Below, piece by piece: positions 33,201 to 37,000 of a DNA stretch of 64,000 nucleotides. The stretch's first letter is position 1. Every line of letters starts with the position of its first letter. The notes beneath the pieces are model-generated. The model saw only the letters and a list, made by a program, of their open reading frames with translations. It was not told the origin of the DNA and searched no databases. Source of the DNA: Arcicella sp034519515 (lineage in GTDB: Bacteria; Bacteroidota; Bacteroidia; Cytophagales; Spirosomataceae). The position numbers and the translations under genes were made by a program. Where the stretch lies: the NCBI GenBank assembly GCA_034519515.1, contig JAXHOK010000036.1:62001-126000 (forward strand), in the 5' to 3' direction.

Positions 33201-33604
33201 ATAATGATAAGTCTAATACGCAGAATACGGGAGATATTGACCGTCCATCTGTGAAGGTTTATCTATACAAAGAAGTAAGCGGTACGTATGTAAAAGTTGA
33301 TTCTGTCATTACGGATTCACAGGGTAATTATAAGTTCAATAATTTATTGACGGGTAATTACCAGGTTCAATTTGTGAAGCCAACGGGTCAAGTTTATAGT
33401 TCACCAAATATAGGTGATGATACGAAAGATAGCGATGCAAATCCATCAGATGGCAGAACAGGTATTATTTCAATCAATACCAATTTGCCAGAGACAGATT
33501 TAGGTAGAAACAGCAAGTTTAATGATGCTGGATTTACACCATTGCTTGAAAATTGTAAAGAAGAGATTTGTATTCCTTTCACAATTCAGAAGGTTAGAAA
33601 GTAG
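15281..33604 (+). CDS. Giant secreted SdrD-B repeat adhesin, copy B (13 frame breaks; ~6,102 aa if corrected)
   Basis: Ten open fragments follow each other in register. Thirteen insertions of one or two bases (15 bases in all) separate them; removing these gives a single frame of 6,103 codons. The layout is: signal peptide, SdrD-B, ~500-residue propeller-like region, SdrD-B, Ig-like domain, array 1 of SdrD-B pairs, an Ig-like domain, several SprB-type repeats, a DUF11-like domain, array 2 of SdrD-B pairs, diverged last units, and the C-terminus CKEEICIPFTIQKVRK. SdrD-B domains bind calcium through D-x-N-x-DG loops and make stiff rods, so this is probably a very long cell-surface fibre for adhesion. 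A 36-base in-frame insertion at 15549-15584 is absent from copy A. The breaks are probably assembly errors. Confidence 0.75.
15492..23849 (+). CDS. Giant adhesin, main fragment (propeller region to start of array 2)
   Basis: This 2,785-residue stretch begins after the extra T in the run 15459-15463 (five T here, four in copy A). It ends after an extra C at 23808-23810, where GCTCCCAGCA replaces GCCCCAGCA. It carries the 12-residue insertion RKWVVRIRMRER, the second SdrD-B domain, an Ig-like domain with CLPKSSLDLTDAASGLQW, array 1, SprB-type repeats (VTCNGSVDGQLSSMLTGG) and a DUF11-like domain (VDVALKKTVDGLCERKVGD). Confidence 0.8.
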   Translation: MADSIRTANDGTYTLNSGRKWVVRIRMRERIGNFRVEFKNYPSGFFDAKSGGTSVQFVAGGATGVNVGINAPADYCQNNPQIALSCFENGSGVGNTNAAFITFPFNSTGTTPAPSKNFDAQTLGSVYGTTYQNSKKLVYTAAFLKRHSGLGPRGMDGVYVMDYSTSTPTLVGGFDLQGVTPANGGAAIDLGTVTRTNIGAVAISAGAAGDNQLPSDRLLANRDLDAFVKVGTKGYGDIDVSEDGNFLWMVNLNQRALVRVDISTPVASASIPNLLASAKVSQYPIFGASGVPTCTNGELRPFGLEFRNGRGYVGCVCDGSASTTIKQPSDLKAYVLSFDPASPTSFTQELSVNLNYNREPAYKSGATNLSAVWQRWTNSNADYTTDRNIFTGLEFVTVPQPILSDIDITDDGSMVLSFQDRFTHQGGNQNYIPTSGSTALIRTIGAGDILYAKKTASGYTVEPSNTDASPVYPGFLTNDGPNSDGEYFYSDYFINAGNTAGEGHYETSIGSSAFIPGTSEVAGIAYDPAGFFTQGVNFFNIATGAKSRDYTVLSSSFGDPTGFGKGSSLGDLEVLCNVPPIEIGNRIWKDTDADGIQDPNETPLVGVTVQLYTAAGVAISGATATTDANGNYIFSSTTIAGLLPNTGYQIRVTALGSNASVTGLTLASLTPLTPSEATAANTGTTLANNDGKLVSGIPTIILTTGDWGENNHTYDFGFVSCFKPVAGPDVAVCLPKSSLDLTDAASGLQWSVAATNSPSAAINATTGAITGMTAVGTYKFILKNTADATCADTMQVVVSDSTKYVICKGESYTLTAPTGSTNIQWKVDVTDSGVFTDIAGANALTYIATAKGVYSYTATDSAGCAIELCCPVVIKECNYGSIGDYVWTDTNNDGQQTSGEAPIAGVQVYLLNASGVKIDSTLTDATGKYLFDSLLTGAYQVQFVAPAGTIAAKQNAGADVTDSDANEAGLSQLINIDTTKLATDTLRNNPQIDAGFVPVGSLGDYVFNDKNGDGIQDATDTPIAGITVYLTDNAGVKLDSTVTDALGKYTFDSLLAGTYKVKFEIPAGSEATTKTAGTDTATDSNINPDGSTDAITIDTTLPLGDIGRDNSTIDAGIKPAYGSIGDYVWTDTNNDGQQTSGEAPIAGVQVYLLNASGVKIDSTLTDATGKYLFDSLLTGAYQVQFVAPAGTIAAKQNAGADVSDSDANEAGLSQLINIDTTKLATDTLRNNPQIDAGFIPVGSLGDYVFNDKNGDGIQDATDTPIAGITVYLTDNAGVKLDSTVTDALGKYTFDSLLAGTYKVKFEIPAGSEATTKTAGTDTATDSNINPDGSTDAITIDTTLPVGDIGRDNSTIDAGIKPAYGSIGDYVWTDTNNDGQQTSGEAPIAGVQVYLLNASGVKIDSTLTDAAGKYLFDSLLTGAYQVQFVAPAGTIAAKQNAGADVSDSDANEAGLSQLINIDTTKLATDTLRNNPQIDAGFVPVGSLGDYVFNDKNGDGIQDATDTPIAGITVYLTDNAGVKLDSTVTDALGKYTFDSLLAGTYKVKFEIPAGSEATTKAAGTDTATDSNINPDGSTDAITIDTTLPLGDIGRDNSTIDAGIKPAYGSIGDYVWTDTNNDGQQTSGEAPIAGVQVYLLNASGVKIDSTLTDATGKYLFDSLLTGAYQVQFVAPAGTIAAKQNAGADVSDSDANEAGLSQLINIDTTKLATDTLRNNPQIDAGFVPVGSLGDYVFNDKNGDGIQDATDTPIAGITVYLTDNAGVKLDSTVTDALGKYTFDSLLAGTYKVKFEIPAGSEATTKTAGTDTATDSNINPDGSTDAITIDTTLPVGDIGRDNSTIDAGIKPAYGSIGDYVWTDTNNDGQQTSGEAPIAGVKVYLLDASGVKIDSTLTDATGKYLFDSLLTGAYQVQFVAPAGSRPTISNTGDDKLDSDIDNQGFSQIVNINTSKSPSDTLRNNPQIDAGFNCKPVITATPQKQNVCLGGTASAFTRNIVLGLVTTQQWYGPTADTTSALGTTIGGAVNSTFTPTTPTAAGTYYYAVVGQNGTANCSDTAFVALTVLPNFTVKATPTNALCSTETGSISTTIAGGISPFTYLWSNGATTSTINNLASGSYTVTATDANGCKADTTLALTKPDSIDLAMMVTNVTCNGSVDGQLSSMLTGGKAPYTYEWYNGSTVSGLFFSNNPAVTGLASGTYTLKVIDANGCSKSKTITVTAPIKINVAQTQKDNICFDQSKGEISATIGGGTPPIDIKWKVDGVSNPAYDGLSVITGLKAGIYELTLTDANGCITTVKDTLVQPAKLILTTTKTDGICSTGNKGSINATVTGGVAPYSYSWSNGESTANVTDLVTGNYKLVVTDAKACKDSVTVFIDAQDCRVDVALKKTVDGLCERKVGDVVTFKVVVTRQDTTSQSTTVIVKDQIASEFLITSSTPTKGSFDVSTGLWSGIVLAKGDSATLTVVATIKAGASGLLCNQALVNFMDKTDTDSQDGNLNPAEDDIAYACVTVPIDLCKADGNSVTLTTPDSLANIKWFKDGVEITANAGLASIIVSDAGSYTFTGTSNGVACPVGNCCPVIIKDACYGSIGDYVWFDKNLDGKQTVGEEPVAGVKVYLLDGTTGAKLDSTVTDATGKYLFDSLLTKTYKVQFVAPVGQAFTTLNTGGDTTIDSDAGVNGTSGLITIDTTKPSTDVLRNNPTIDAGIIPQYGSIGDYVWTDQNNDGQQTAGELPIAGVKVILYAADGTTKLDSTVTDATGKYLFDSLLTGGYKVKFIAPSRNHSSEAECRK
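18126..21392 (+). repeat. Higher-order SdrD-B array 1, 726-bp period
   Basis: Four units of exactly 726 bases (18126-18851, 18852-19577, 19578-20303, 20304-21029) and a half unit. Each encodes two domains: one beginning YGSIGDYVWTDTNNDGQQ and one with YVFNDKNGDGIQDATD. Units differ by a few, mostly silent, bases, which points to recent unequal crossing-over or gene conversion. The last half unit is diverged (VAPAGSRPTISNTGDDK). Confidence 0.92.
21660..22620 (+). repeat. SprB-type repeat block
   Basis: Four tandem modules of ~80 residues carry the pattern C-x-G-x-x-x-G-x-[IL]-x3-[IV]-x-GG-x2-P-[FY]-x-[YI]-x-W. Examples are CNGSVDGQLSSMLTGGKAPY and CSTGNKGSINATVTGGVAPY. SprB repeats are named from the gliding-motility adhesin of Flavobacterium johnsoniae and occur in many large secreted Bacteroidota proteins. 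Here they separate the two SdrD-B arrays. Confidence 0.8.
23962..25209 (+). CDS. Giant adhesin fragment, B1-A-B2-A
   Basis: 415 residues; the frame is really open from about 23811. It ends where GATTCAGTACGG stands at 25197, a blend of the variants GATTCAACGG and GACAGTACGG that adds two bases. A further extra base at 25302 (AAGTCAGAAT) restores the original frame for the next fragment. Confidence 0.7.
   Translation: MPVGSIGDFVFNDKNSNGIQDGTDTPIAGIKVYLLDNAGVKLDSTVTDATGKYLFDSLLANTYKVKFEIPAGSEATIKGSTATAGNDSNINPDGTTEAVIIDTTLPLGDIGRDNPTIDAGIKPAYGSIGDYVWTDQNNDGQQTAGELPIAGVKVILYAADGTTKLDSTVTDATGKYLFDSLLTGGYKVKFIAPAGTIPAKQNVGNDVSDSDANKLGFSQLININTALLATDTLRNNPQIDAGFVPVGSIGDFVFNDTDNSNTQTSGDTPISGVKVYLLDNAGVKLDSTVTDASGKYLFDSLVAGTYSVQFVKPAGLNFVTPSTGGDPTKDSDANATTGTSSPVIIDTTLPLGNVGRDNPTIDAGLKGIPQYGSIGDYVWTDQNNDGQQTAGELPIAGVKVILYAADGTTKLDSVR
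25342..26058 (+). CDS. Giant adhesin fragment, A(end)-B2-A
   Basis: 238 residues in the same frame as the preceding fragment. It closes after the extra C in GCTCCCAGCA at 26014-26019, the same blended sequence as at 23810. Confidence 0.65.
   Translation: MLGFSQVININTALLATDTLRNNPQIDAGFVPVGSIGDFVFNDTDNSNTQTSGDTPIAGVQVYLLDNAGVKLDSTVTDAGGKYLFDSLVAGTYSVQFVKPAGLNFVTPSTGGDPTKDSDANATTGTSSPVIIDTTLPLGNVGRDNPTIDAGLKGIPQYGSIGDYVWFDQNNDGQQTAGELPIAGVKVILYAADGTTKLDSTVTDATGKYLFDSLLTGGYKVKFIAPSRNNPSEAECRK
26081..26593 (+). CDS. Giant adhesin fragment, A(end)-B2
   Basis: 170 residues. It closes at TGGTACAGATC (26577-26587), a blend of TGGTTCGATC and TGGACAGACC with one extra base. A second extra base in CGCAAGCAGA at 26651-26660 precedes the next fragment. 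Confidence 0.65.
   Translation: MLGFSQVININTALLATDTLRNNPQIDAGFVPVGSIGDFVFNDTDNSNTQTSGDTPISGVKVYLLDNAGVKIDSTVTDAGGKYLFDSLVAGTYSVQFVKPAGLNFVTPSTGGDPTKDSDANATTGTSSPVIIDTTLPLGNVGRDNPTIDAGLKGIPQYGSIGDYVWYRSK
26710..28509 (+). CDS. Giant adhesin fragment, three A-B2 repeats and B1 start
   Basis: 599 residues covering A-B2-A-B2-A and the first residues of a B1 domain. It leaves frame at AATGACACAAAAACTC (28421-28436), where two bases are added relative to the B1 sequence AATGACAAAAACTC; the addition resembles the B2 variant AATGATACAGACAACTC. Confidence 0.7.
   Translation: MFDSLLTGGYKVKFIAPAGTIPAKQNVGNDVSDSDANMLGFSQVININTALLATDTLRNNPQIDAGFVPVGSIGDFVFNDTDNSNTQTSGDTPISGVKVYLLDNAGVKLDSTVTDARGKYLFDSLVAGTYSVQFVKPAGLNFVTPSTGGDPTKDSDANATTGTSSPVIIDTTLPLGNVGRDNPTIDAGLKGIPQYGSIGDYVWFDQNNDGQQTAGELPIAGVKVILYAADGTTKLDSTVTDATGKYLFDSLLTGGYKVKFIAPAGTIPAKSNVGNDVSDSDANMLGFSQVININTALLATDTLRNNPQIDAGFVPVGSIGDFVFNDTDNSNTQTSGDTPIAGVKVYLLDNAGVKLDSTVTDAGGKYLFDSLVAGTYSVQFVKPAGLNFVTPTTGGDPTKDSDANATTGTSSPVIIDTTLPLGNVGRDNPTIDAGLKGIPQYGSIGDYVWTDQNNDGQQTAGELPIAGVKVILYAADGTTKLDSTVTDATGKYLFDSLLTGGYKVKFIAPAGTIPAKQNVGNDVSDSDANMLGFSQVININTALLATDTLRNNPQIDAGFVPVGSIGDFVFNDTKTQMEFKMELIHRLQESKFIYWIMQV
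28491..29543 (+). CDS. Giant adhesin fragment, B1-A-B2
   Basis: 350 residues. It closes at TGGATCAGACC (29523-29533), again a blend of TGGTTCGATC and TGGACAGACC, one base longer than either. Confidence 0.65.
   Translation: MDNAGVKLDSTVTDATGKYLFDSLLANTYKVKFEIPAGSEATVKGTTATAENDSNINPDGTTEAVIIDTTLPLGDIGRDNPTIDAGIKPAYGSIGDYVWTDQNNDGQQTAGELPIAGVKVILYAADGTTKLDSTVTDATGKYLFDSLLTGGYKVKFIAPAGTIPAKQNVGNDVSDSDANMLGFSQVININTALLATDTLRNNPQIDAGFVPVGSIGDFVFNDTDNSNTQTSGDTPIAGVQVYLLDNAGVKLDSTVTDAGGKYLFDSLVAGTYSVQFVKPAGLNFVTPSTGGDPTKDSDANATTGTSSPVIIDTTLPLGNVGRDNPTIDAGLKGIPQYGSIGDYVWIRPKQ
29500..29739 (+). CDS. Giant adhesin fragment, A domain only
   Basis: 79 residues, almost exactly one A domain. It is bounded by the break at 29526 and by two further extra bases at 29703-29706 (GCTCCCAGCA) and 29728-29731 (AAGTCAGAAT). 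Confidence 0.55.
   Translation: MVQSAIMYGSDQNNDGQQTAGELPIAGVKVILYAADGTTKLDSTVTDATGKYLFDSLLTGGYKVKFIAPSRDHSSEVRM
29769..31130 (+). CDS. Giant adhesin fragment, B2-A-B2-A
   Basis: 453 residues. The second B2 ends with a different linker (VTLDTTQPLGSPARDNKDVD) than the other units. The frame is lost at GATCAGTACTG (31101-31111), one base longer than GACAGTACTG. Confidence 0.65.
   Translation: MLGFSQVININTALLATDTLRNNPQIDAGFVPVGSLGDFVFNDTDNSNTQTVGDTPISGVKVYLLDNAGVKLDSTVTDASGKYLFDSLVAGTYSVQFVKPAGLNFVTPSTGGDPTKDSDANATTGTSSPVIIDTTLPLGNVGRDNPTIDAGLKGIPQYGSIGDYVWFDQNNDGQQTAGELPIAGVKVILYAADGTTKLDSTVTDATGKYLFDSLLTGGYKVKFIAPAGTIPAKQNVGNDVSDSDANKLGFSQLININTALAVTDTLRNNPQIDAGFVPVGSIGDFVFNDTDNSNTQTSGDTPISGVKVYLLDNAGVKLDSTVTDASGKYLFDSLVAGTYSVQFVKPAGLNFVTPSTGGDPTKDSDANATTGTSSPVTLDTTQPLGSPARDNKDVDAGLKGIPQYGSIGDYVWTDQNNDGQQTAGELPIAGVKVILYAADGTTKLDQYCNGCDR
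31211..33604 (+). CDS. Giant adhesin, C-terminal fragment with terminal Cys motif
   Basis: 797 residues to the natural stop, entered after an extra G in GAATGGTAGG (31210-31219). After B1 and A come progressively diverged domains, the last with an LPxTD-like linker (INTNLPETDLGRNSKF). The terminal 16 residues, CKEEICIPFTIQKVRK, match the ends of the adhesins at 41854 and 55391 and are the best candidate for an export or anchoring signal. Confidence 0.75.
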   Translation: MVGNDVSDSDANMLGFSQVININTALLATDTLRNNPQIDAGFVPVGSIGDFVFNDKNSNGIQDGTDTPIAGIKVYLLDNAGVKLDSTVTDATGKYLFDSLLANTYKVKFEIPAGSEATIKGSTATAGNDSNINPDGTTEAVIIDTTLPLGDIGRDNPTIDAGIKPAYGSIGDYVWTDQNNDGQQTAGELPIAGVKVILYAADGTTKLDSTVTDATGKYLFDSLLTGGYKVKFIAPAGTIPAKQNVGNDVSDSDANKLGFSQVININTALLATDTLRNNPQIDAGFVPVGSLGDYVFLDKDNNNLQSPGDVAVTGVKIYLLNNTGAKIDSAITDVNGRYLFDSLVAGNYSVQFVKPAGFDFVTSKVGVEATDSDANISTGISAPVFIDTTKPIGDPARNNRDVDAGLKPQYGSIGDFVWLDINNDGIQQVSELPIPSVKVYLYNAAGTVILDSTVTNANGKYLFDSLLTGDYKVKFVAPTGTIPSKQNIGNDLFNSDANKMGLTHLITINTAKLPSDTLRNNPNIDAGFVPVGSIGDYVWFDANKDGLQTNGEPVVSGVKVYLLNASNAKIDSTITDATGKYLFDSLLTGSYKVQFVAPKDTNVTVKGTNPSSGLDSNPNPVTGITDAVSIDASFPLGNPARDNRSVDAGLTINLGSIAGKTFDDNDKSNTQNTGDIDRPSVKVYLYKEVSGTYVKVDSVITDSQGNYKFNNLLTGNYQVQFVKPTGQVYSSPNIGDDTKDSDANPSDGRTGIISINTNLPETDLGRNSKFNDAGFTPLLENCKEEICIPFTIQKVRK

Positions 33605-33628
33605 ATTTTATGTCAATCACTAACACCA

Positions 33629-33659
33629 AACCTCAGCTCGAAAGGGCTGGGGTTTTTTT
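33629..33659 (+). terminator. Rho-independent terminator after the giant adhesin
   Basis: The stem aacctcagc / gctggggtt with loop tcgaaagg is followed by seven T. It lies 25 bases after the stop codon. Confidence 0.85.
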
Positions 33660-33661
33660 AT

Positions 33662-33690
33662 GTACCACGGGAATCTTTCCCGTGTAGTGG
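33662..33690. repeat. REP-like palindrome
   Basis: ccacgggaa-tc-tttcccgtg is a short palindrome flanked by tac and tag. A similar design (gtaccacaggctttagcctg) occurs at 54092-54142. Both lie within about 100 bases of a sigma-54-like element before an adhesin gene. Confidence 0.55.
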
Positions 33691-33759
33691 ATTGTAATAG
33701 TACGAGAAGAATCAAGTAACGCTCCGCTGCCATACTACTTTTTTCAATTCAAATATTTT

Positions 33760-33776
33760 TTGGCATAGCTTTTGCC
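33760..33776 (+). promoter_or_regulatory. Sigma-54-like promoter of the 2,603-aa adhesin
   Basis: TTGGCATAGCTTTTGCC has GG and GC exactly ten bases apart, with TTGGCA and TTGC as in the RpoN consensus, the best match in the window. The start codon is 266 bases downstream, leaving a long 5' leader that holds no clear gene. Confidence 0.6.
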
Positions 33777-34042
33777 CATATATTCTTGTAAAACTGTTTC
33801 GATAGCGTGCCAAAAATAAAGATTCACCAAAAATCTTTTTATCGGAACTAAAATCTCATCTCATTTCCCGCCAGAAGGAAGATGTTTTTATGAAAAGAAG
33901 TGTTTAAATCCGTCTTTTCGTGAAAATAACAAATGCGTATTTCCTTACAATTAATCACTGGATTGCCTAAGTTTTAAGAATTACTGTTTAATCACAGTGT
34001 AAACTTGATTCTTTTATTCAGTTCATAAAAACCCATAAAACA

Positions 34043-37000
34043 ATGATAAAATCCTTACGTCTTCGGATGGTCAAGGTTTTAATTCCTTGCTTTTCCCTAC
34101 TGTTATTAGCATCGCTTTTTTCAGAAATTAACGCCCAAAGCGTTACTGGTAAAGTCTTTCGTGATTTTGATGCGAGTGGTCAACAAACCACGGCATCGGC
34201 ATCGCCTGTACTCGTTGAGCCAGGTGTGCCAGGCGTAACCGTAAAAGCATTTAATGCAGCGGGTACACAAATTGGTGCATCAGTTCAAACGGCTCTTGAC
34301 GGAACTTACACACTTCCCGTTGCCACTTCTAACCAAGTTAGAATAGAATTTTCCAATTTTCCTGCCGCTTTTTTCTCTGGACCGAAAGGGGCTTTGAGTG
34401 GCACTTCTGTACAGTTTGTGAACGGTGGAAGTACGGCAAATTTGGGTATTAATTATCCCTCTGATTATTGCGGAACGGCTAATCCTCAGTTGGTTACACC
34501 TTGTTACATCAATGGAACGCCTTTGAATGGTGGTAATTCTGCTAATGAGAATGCTATAGTTTCTGTACCTTACACACCCACGGGAAACGGAACGAACGTA
34601 GGAGTGGGTAATACATCAGAAAATAAATATCTCGCCAAAGGTGTAGAAGTTGGAGCAACGTGGGGAATGGCCTACCAGAGAAGTTCAAAATTTATTTTCA
34701 CGAGTGCCTTGTTGAAAAGACATTCGGGTTTGGGTGCAGGAGGTCCAGGAGCGATTTATAAAATTGATAATTCAGGTTCAACGCCTATTACAACGTTGTT
34801 TGTTGATTTGAATGCAGACTTAGGTGTTTCTGCGGGAATAAATCCAAGAAATTTAACAGCTGCCGATTCAATTCCAAAGTTCAAAACTCAACCAAGTAGA
34901 GATTCCACGGCTTTTGGATTAGTTGGGAAAATGGCTTTGGGAGACCTTGATATTTCAGATGATGAAAAATCTCTATGGGTAATCAATACATTTGATAGAA
35001 AATTATACGAGTTACCAATCGGTTCGCCAGCGGTGAAACCTACTACAAAAATTGCTCATACCTTACCAAATCCAGGTTGTATCAATGGCGTGTTCCGTCC
35101 TTGGGCAGTGAAGTTCTGGCGAGGTAAAGTTTACGTTGGGGGCGTTTGCACGGCTGAAAATGCAGGAGGAACCGCAGCAGATTTGAAGGCGTATATTTAT
35201 TCATTCACGCCTGGGGATGCTAACGCTGATAATTTTACAGAAGTATATAATTTTAAATTAGATTACCCACGTGGATTTACAAGTGTGGATGGTTTCAACA
35301 ATAAAAAGACCTCTGCTGCTTGGAAACCTTGGATTGCGAAGTGGAGCGATATAACGAATCCGCTACCAGGAGAAGCAACATACAATCAAACTATTTATCC
35401 TCAACCAATGCTTTCTGATATTGAATTTGATGTGGATGGTTCAATGATTTTGGGTTTCATGGACAGAGTAGGTCATCAATTAGGCAGTAATAATTACAGT
35501 ACGCTTGCAACCGATTTCGTAGCAGGAAGTACCACCGTTAGAAAATTATACGAAGGTACATCAGCAGGTGATTTATTGAGAGCTGGTTTGAATGCAGATG
35601 GTGTAACTTATACCCTCGAAAAAGATGCAACGGTTAACGGAGTTATTTCAGGTGGAAAAGGACAATCGCCAAGTCAAGGACCTGGAACGGGTGAATTTTA
35701 CTGGCAAGACATGTATGTTAAAAATGCTGATAAAAATAGACCAAACGGAACTACGGCACCTGGAACTACCAATCCCGACGGTGGTCATCAAGAAATTTCT
35801 TTGGGTGGATTGGCTTTGTTTCCAGGTAAAAATGAAGTAGTAGAAACCGTTTTTGACCCATTAAATGCTTTCCGTGCTGGTGGTGTTCGTTGGTTTGATA
35901 ATACAACAGGACAAGCTCCGAGAGCGTATGAAATTTTTGGTCAAGATGCTGGCGGATTGGGAGTTACCTTCGGAAAAGCTAATGGTTTGGGAGATTTAGA
36001 AATATTATGTTCAACCCAACCCATCGAAGTTGGAAATCGTCTCTGGAATGATACCAATAAAAATGGAGTTCAAGATCCAGGTGAGCCAGCTTTGTCAAAT
36101 GTAACGGTTCAGTTATTCAAAAATGGTGTAAAAATCGGAAGTGATGTTGTAACTACTGCCACAGGTGAATTCTATTTCACGGGTTTAGTCGCTAATGCAA
36201 CTGATTATGAAATTAGAATTCCAAATATCAAAGGAGCTTCAAAGCAGTCGCCATTAGCAGGTCTTGATTTGACCACAGCTAATGTTAGTTCAAACGGAAA
36301 AGATTTAATTGATTCGGATGCGGGCGTAACAGGAACAAATACTTATGCTTCAATTCCCTTCACAACGGGAAATGCAGGAGAAAACTTACACGCACTTGAT
36401 GCAGGTTTCTCATGTGTACCGCCAGTGGCAACCCCAAGCGGAGTTACAGGCGATGTCAAAATCTGTGACCCCATTTCAACTTTCACTTTGCCAGCCGCCA
36501 AAACGGGTGCAGATGCTGAAACTTGGACGGTGATCACGTCTGCCGCCAATCCCGCCGCCACAATTAATCAGGCAGGTGTAGTTTCGGGAATGATTACTAA
36601 TGGAAAATATACTTTTGTTTTAACTAATAATAATACAGGTTGTACAGATACAGTTTCAATTGTTCGCTCGGCTCTTGCAATGGCAGGGGCAGATAAATCA
36701 TTGTGTTTTCCAGCTTCTACTTCAACGGTTAATGCCGCTATGGGTTCACAAGTTTGGAGTGTAATTTCTCAACCACAAGGAGCAACGGCGGCAGTGGCAG
36801 CGAATGGCAATGTTACGGGTATGACCAGAGTGGGCGTTTATACTTTCAGAATAACGGATGGTTCATGTTTTGAAGAAACTCAAATTACTATAAAAGCAAA
36901 ACCAGATGCAGGTTTAGATTTAACAATTTGTTCACCACAAACCACCGCAACTTTATTTGTTCCAACGGGTGCGGATACTTGGTCAGTGGTAACAAATCCT

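Larger units (their letters stand above)
23235..33535 (+). repeat. Higher-order SdrD-B array 2, ~738-bp period
   Basis: Domain A (YVWTDQNNDGQQTAGELP) alternates with domain B in two forms. B1 reads FNDKNSNGIQDGTD; B2 reads FNDTDNSNTQTSGD. The order of B domains from 23.98 kb is B1, five B2, B1, three B2, B1, then diverged units (FLDKDNNNLQSPGD, WLDINNDGIQQVSE, WFDANKDGLQTNGE, FDDNDKSNTQNTGD). Central units are almost identical at the DNA level while edge units differ, the usual pattern of homogenisation by unequal exchange. The copy number in the true genome may differ from that shown. Confidence 0.9.

Noticed and set aside
18126..33535. Could the long regular repeats be a CRISPR array?
   Set aside because: The period is 726-740 bases, the units are coding and there are no spacers or cas genes.
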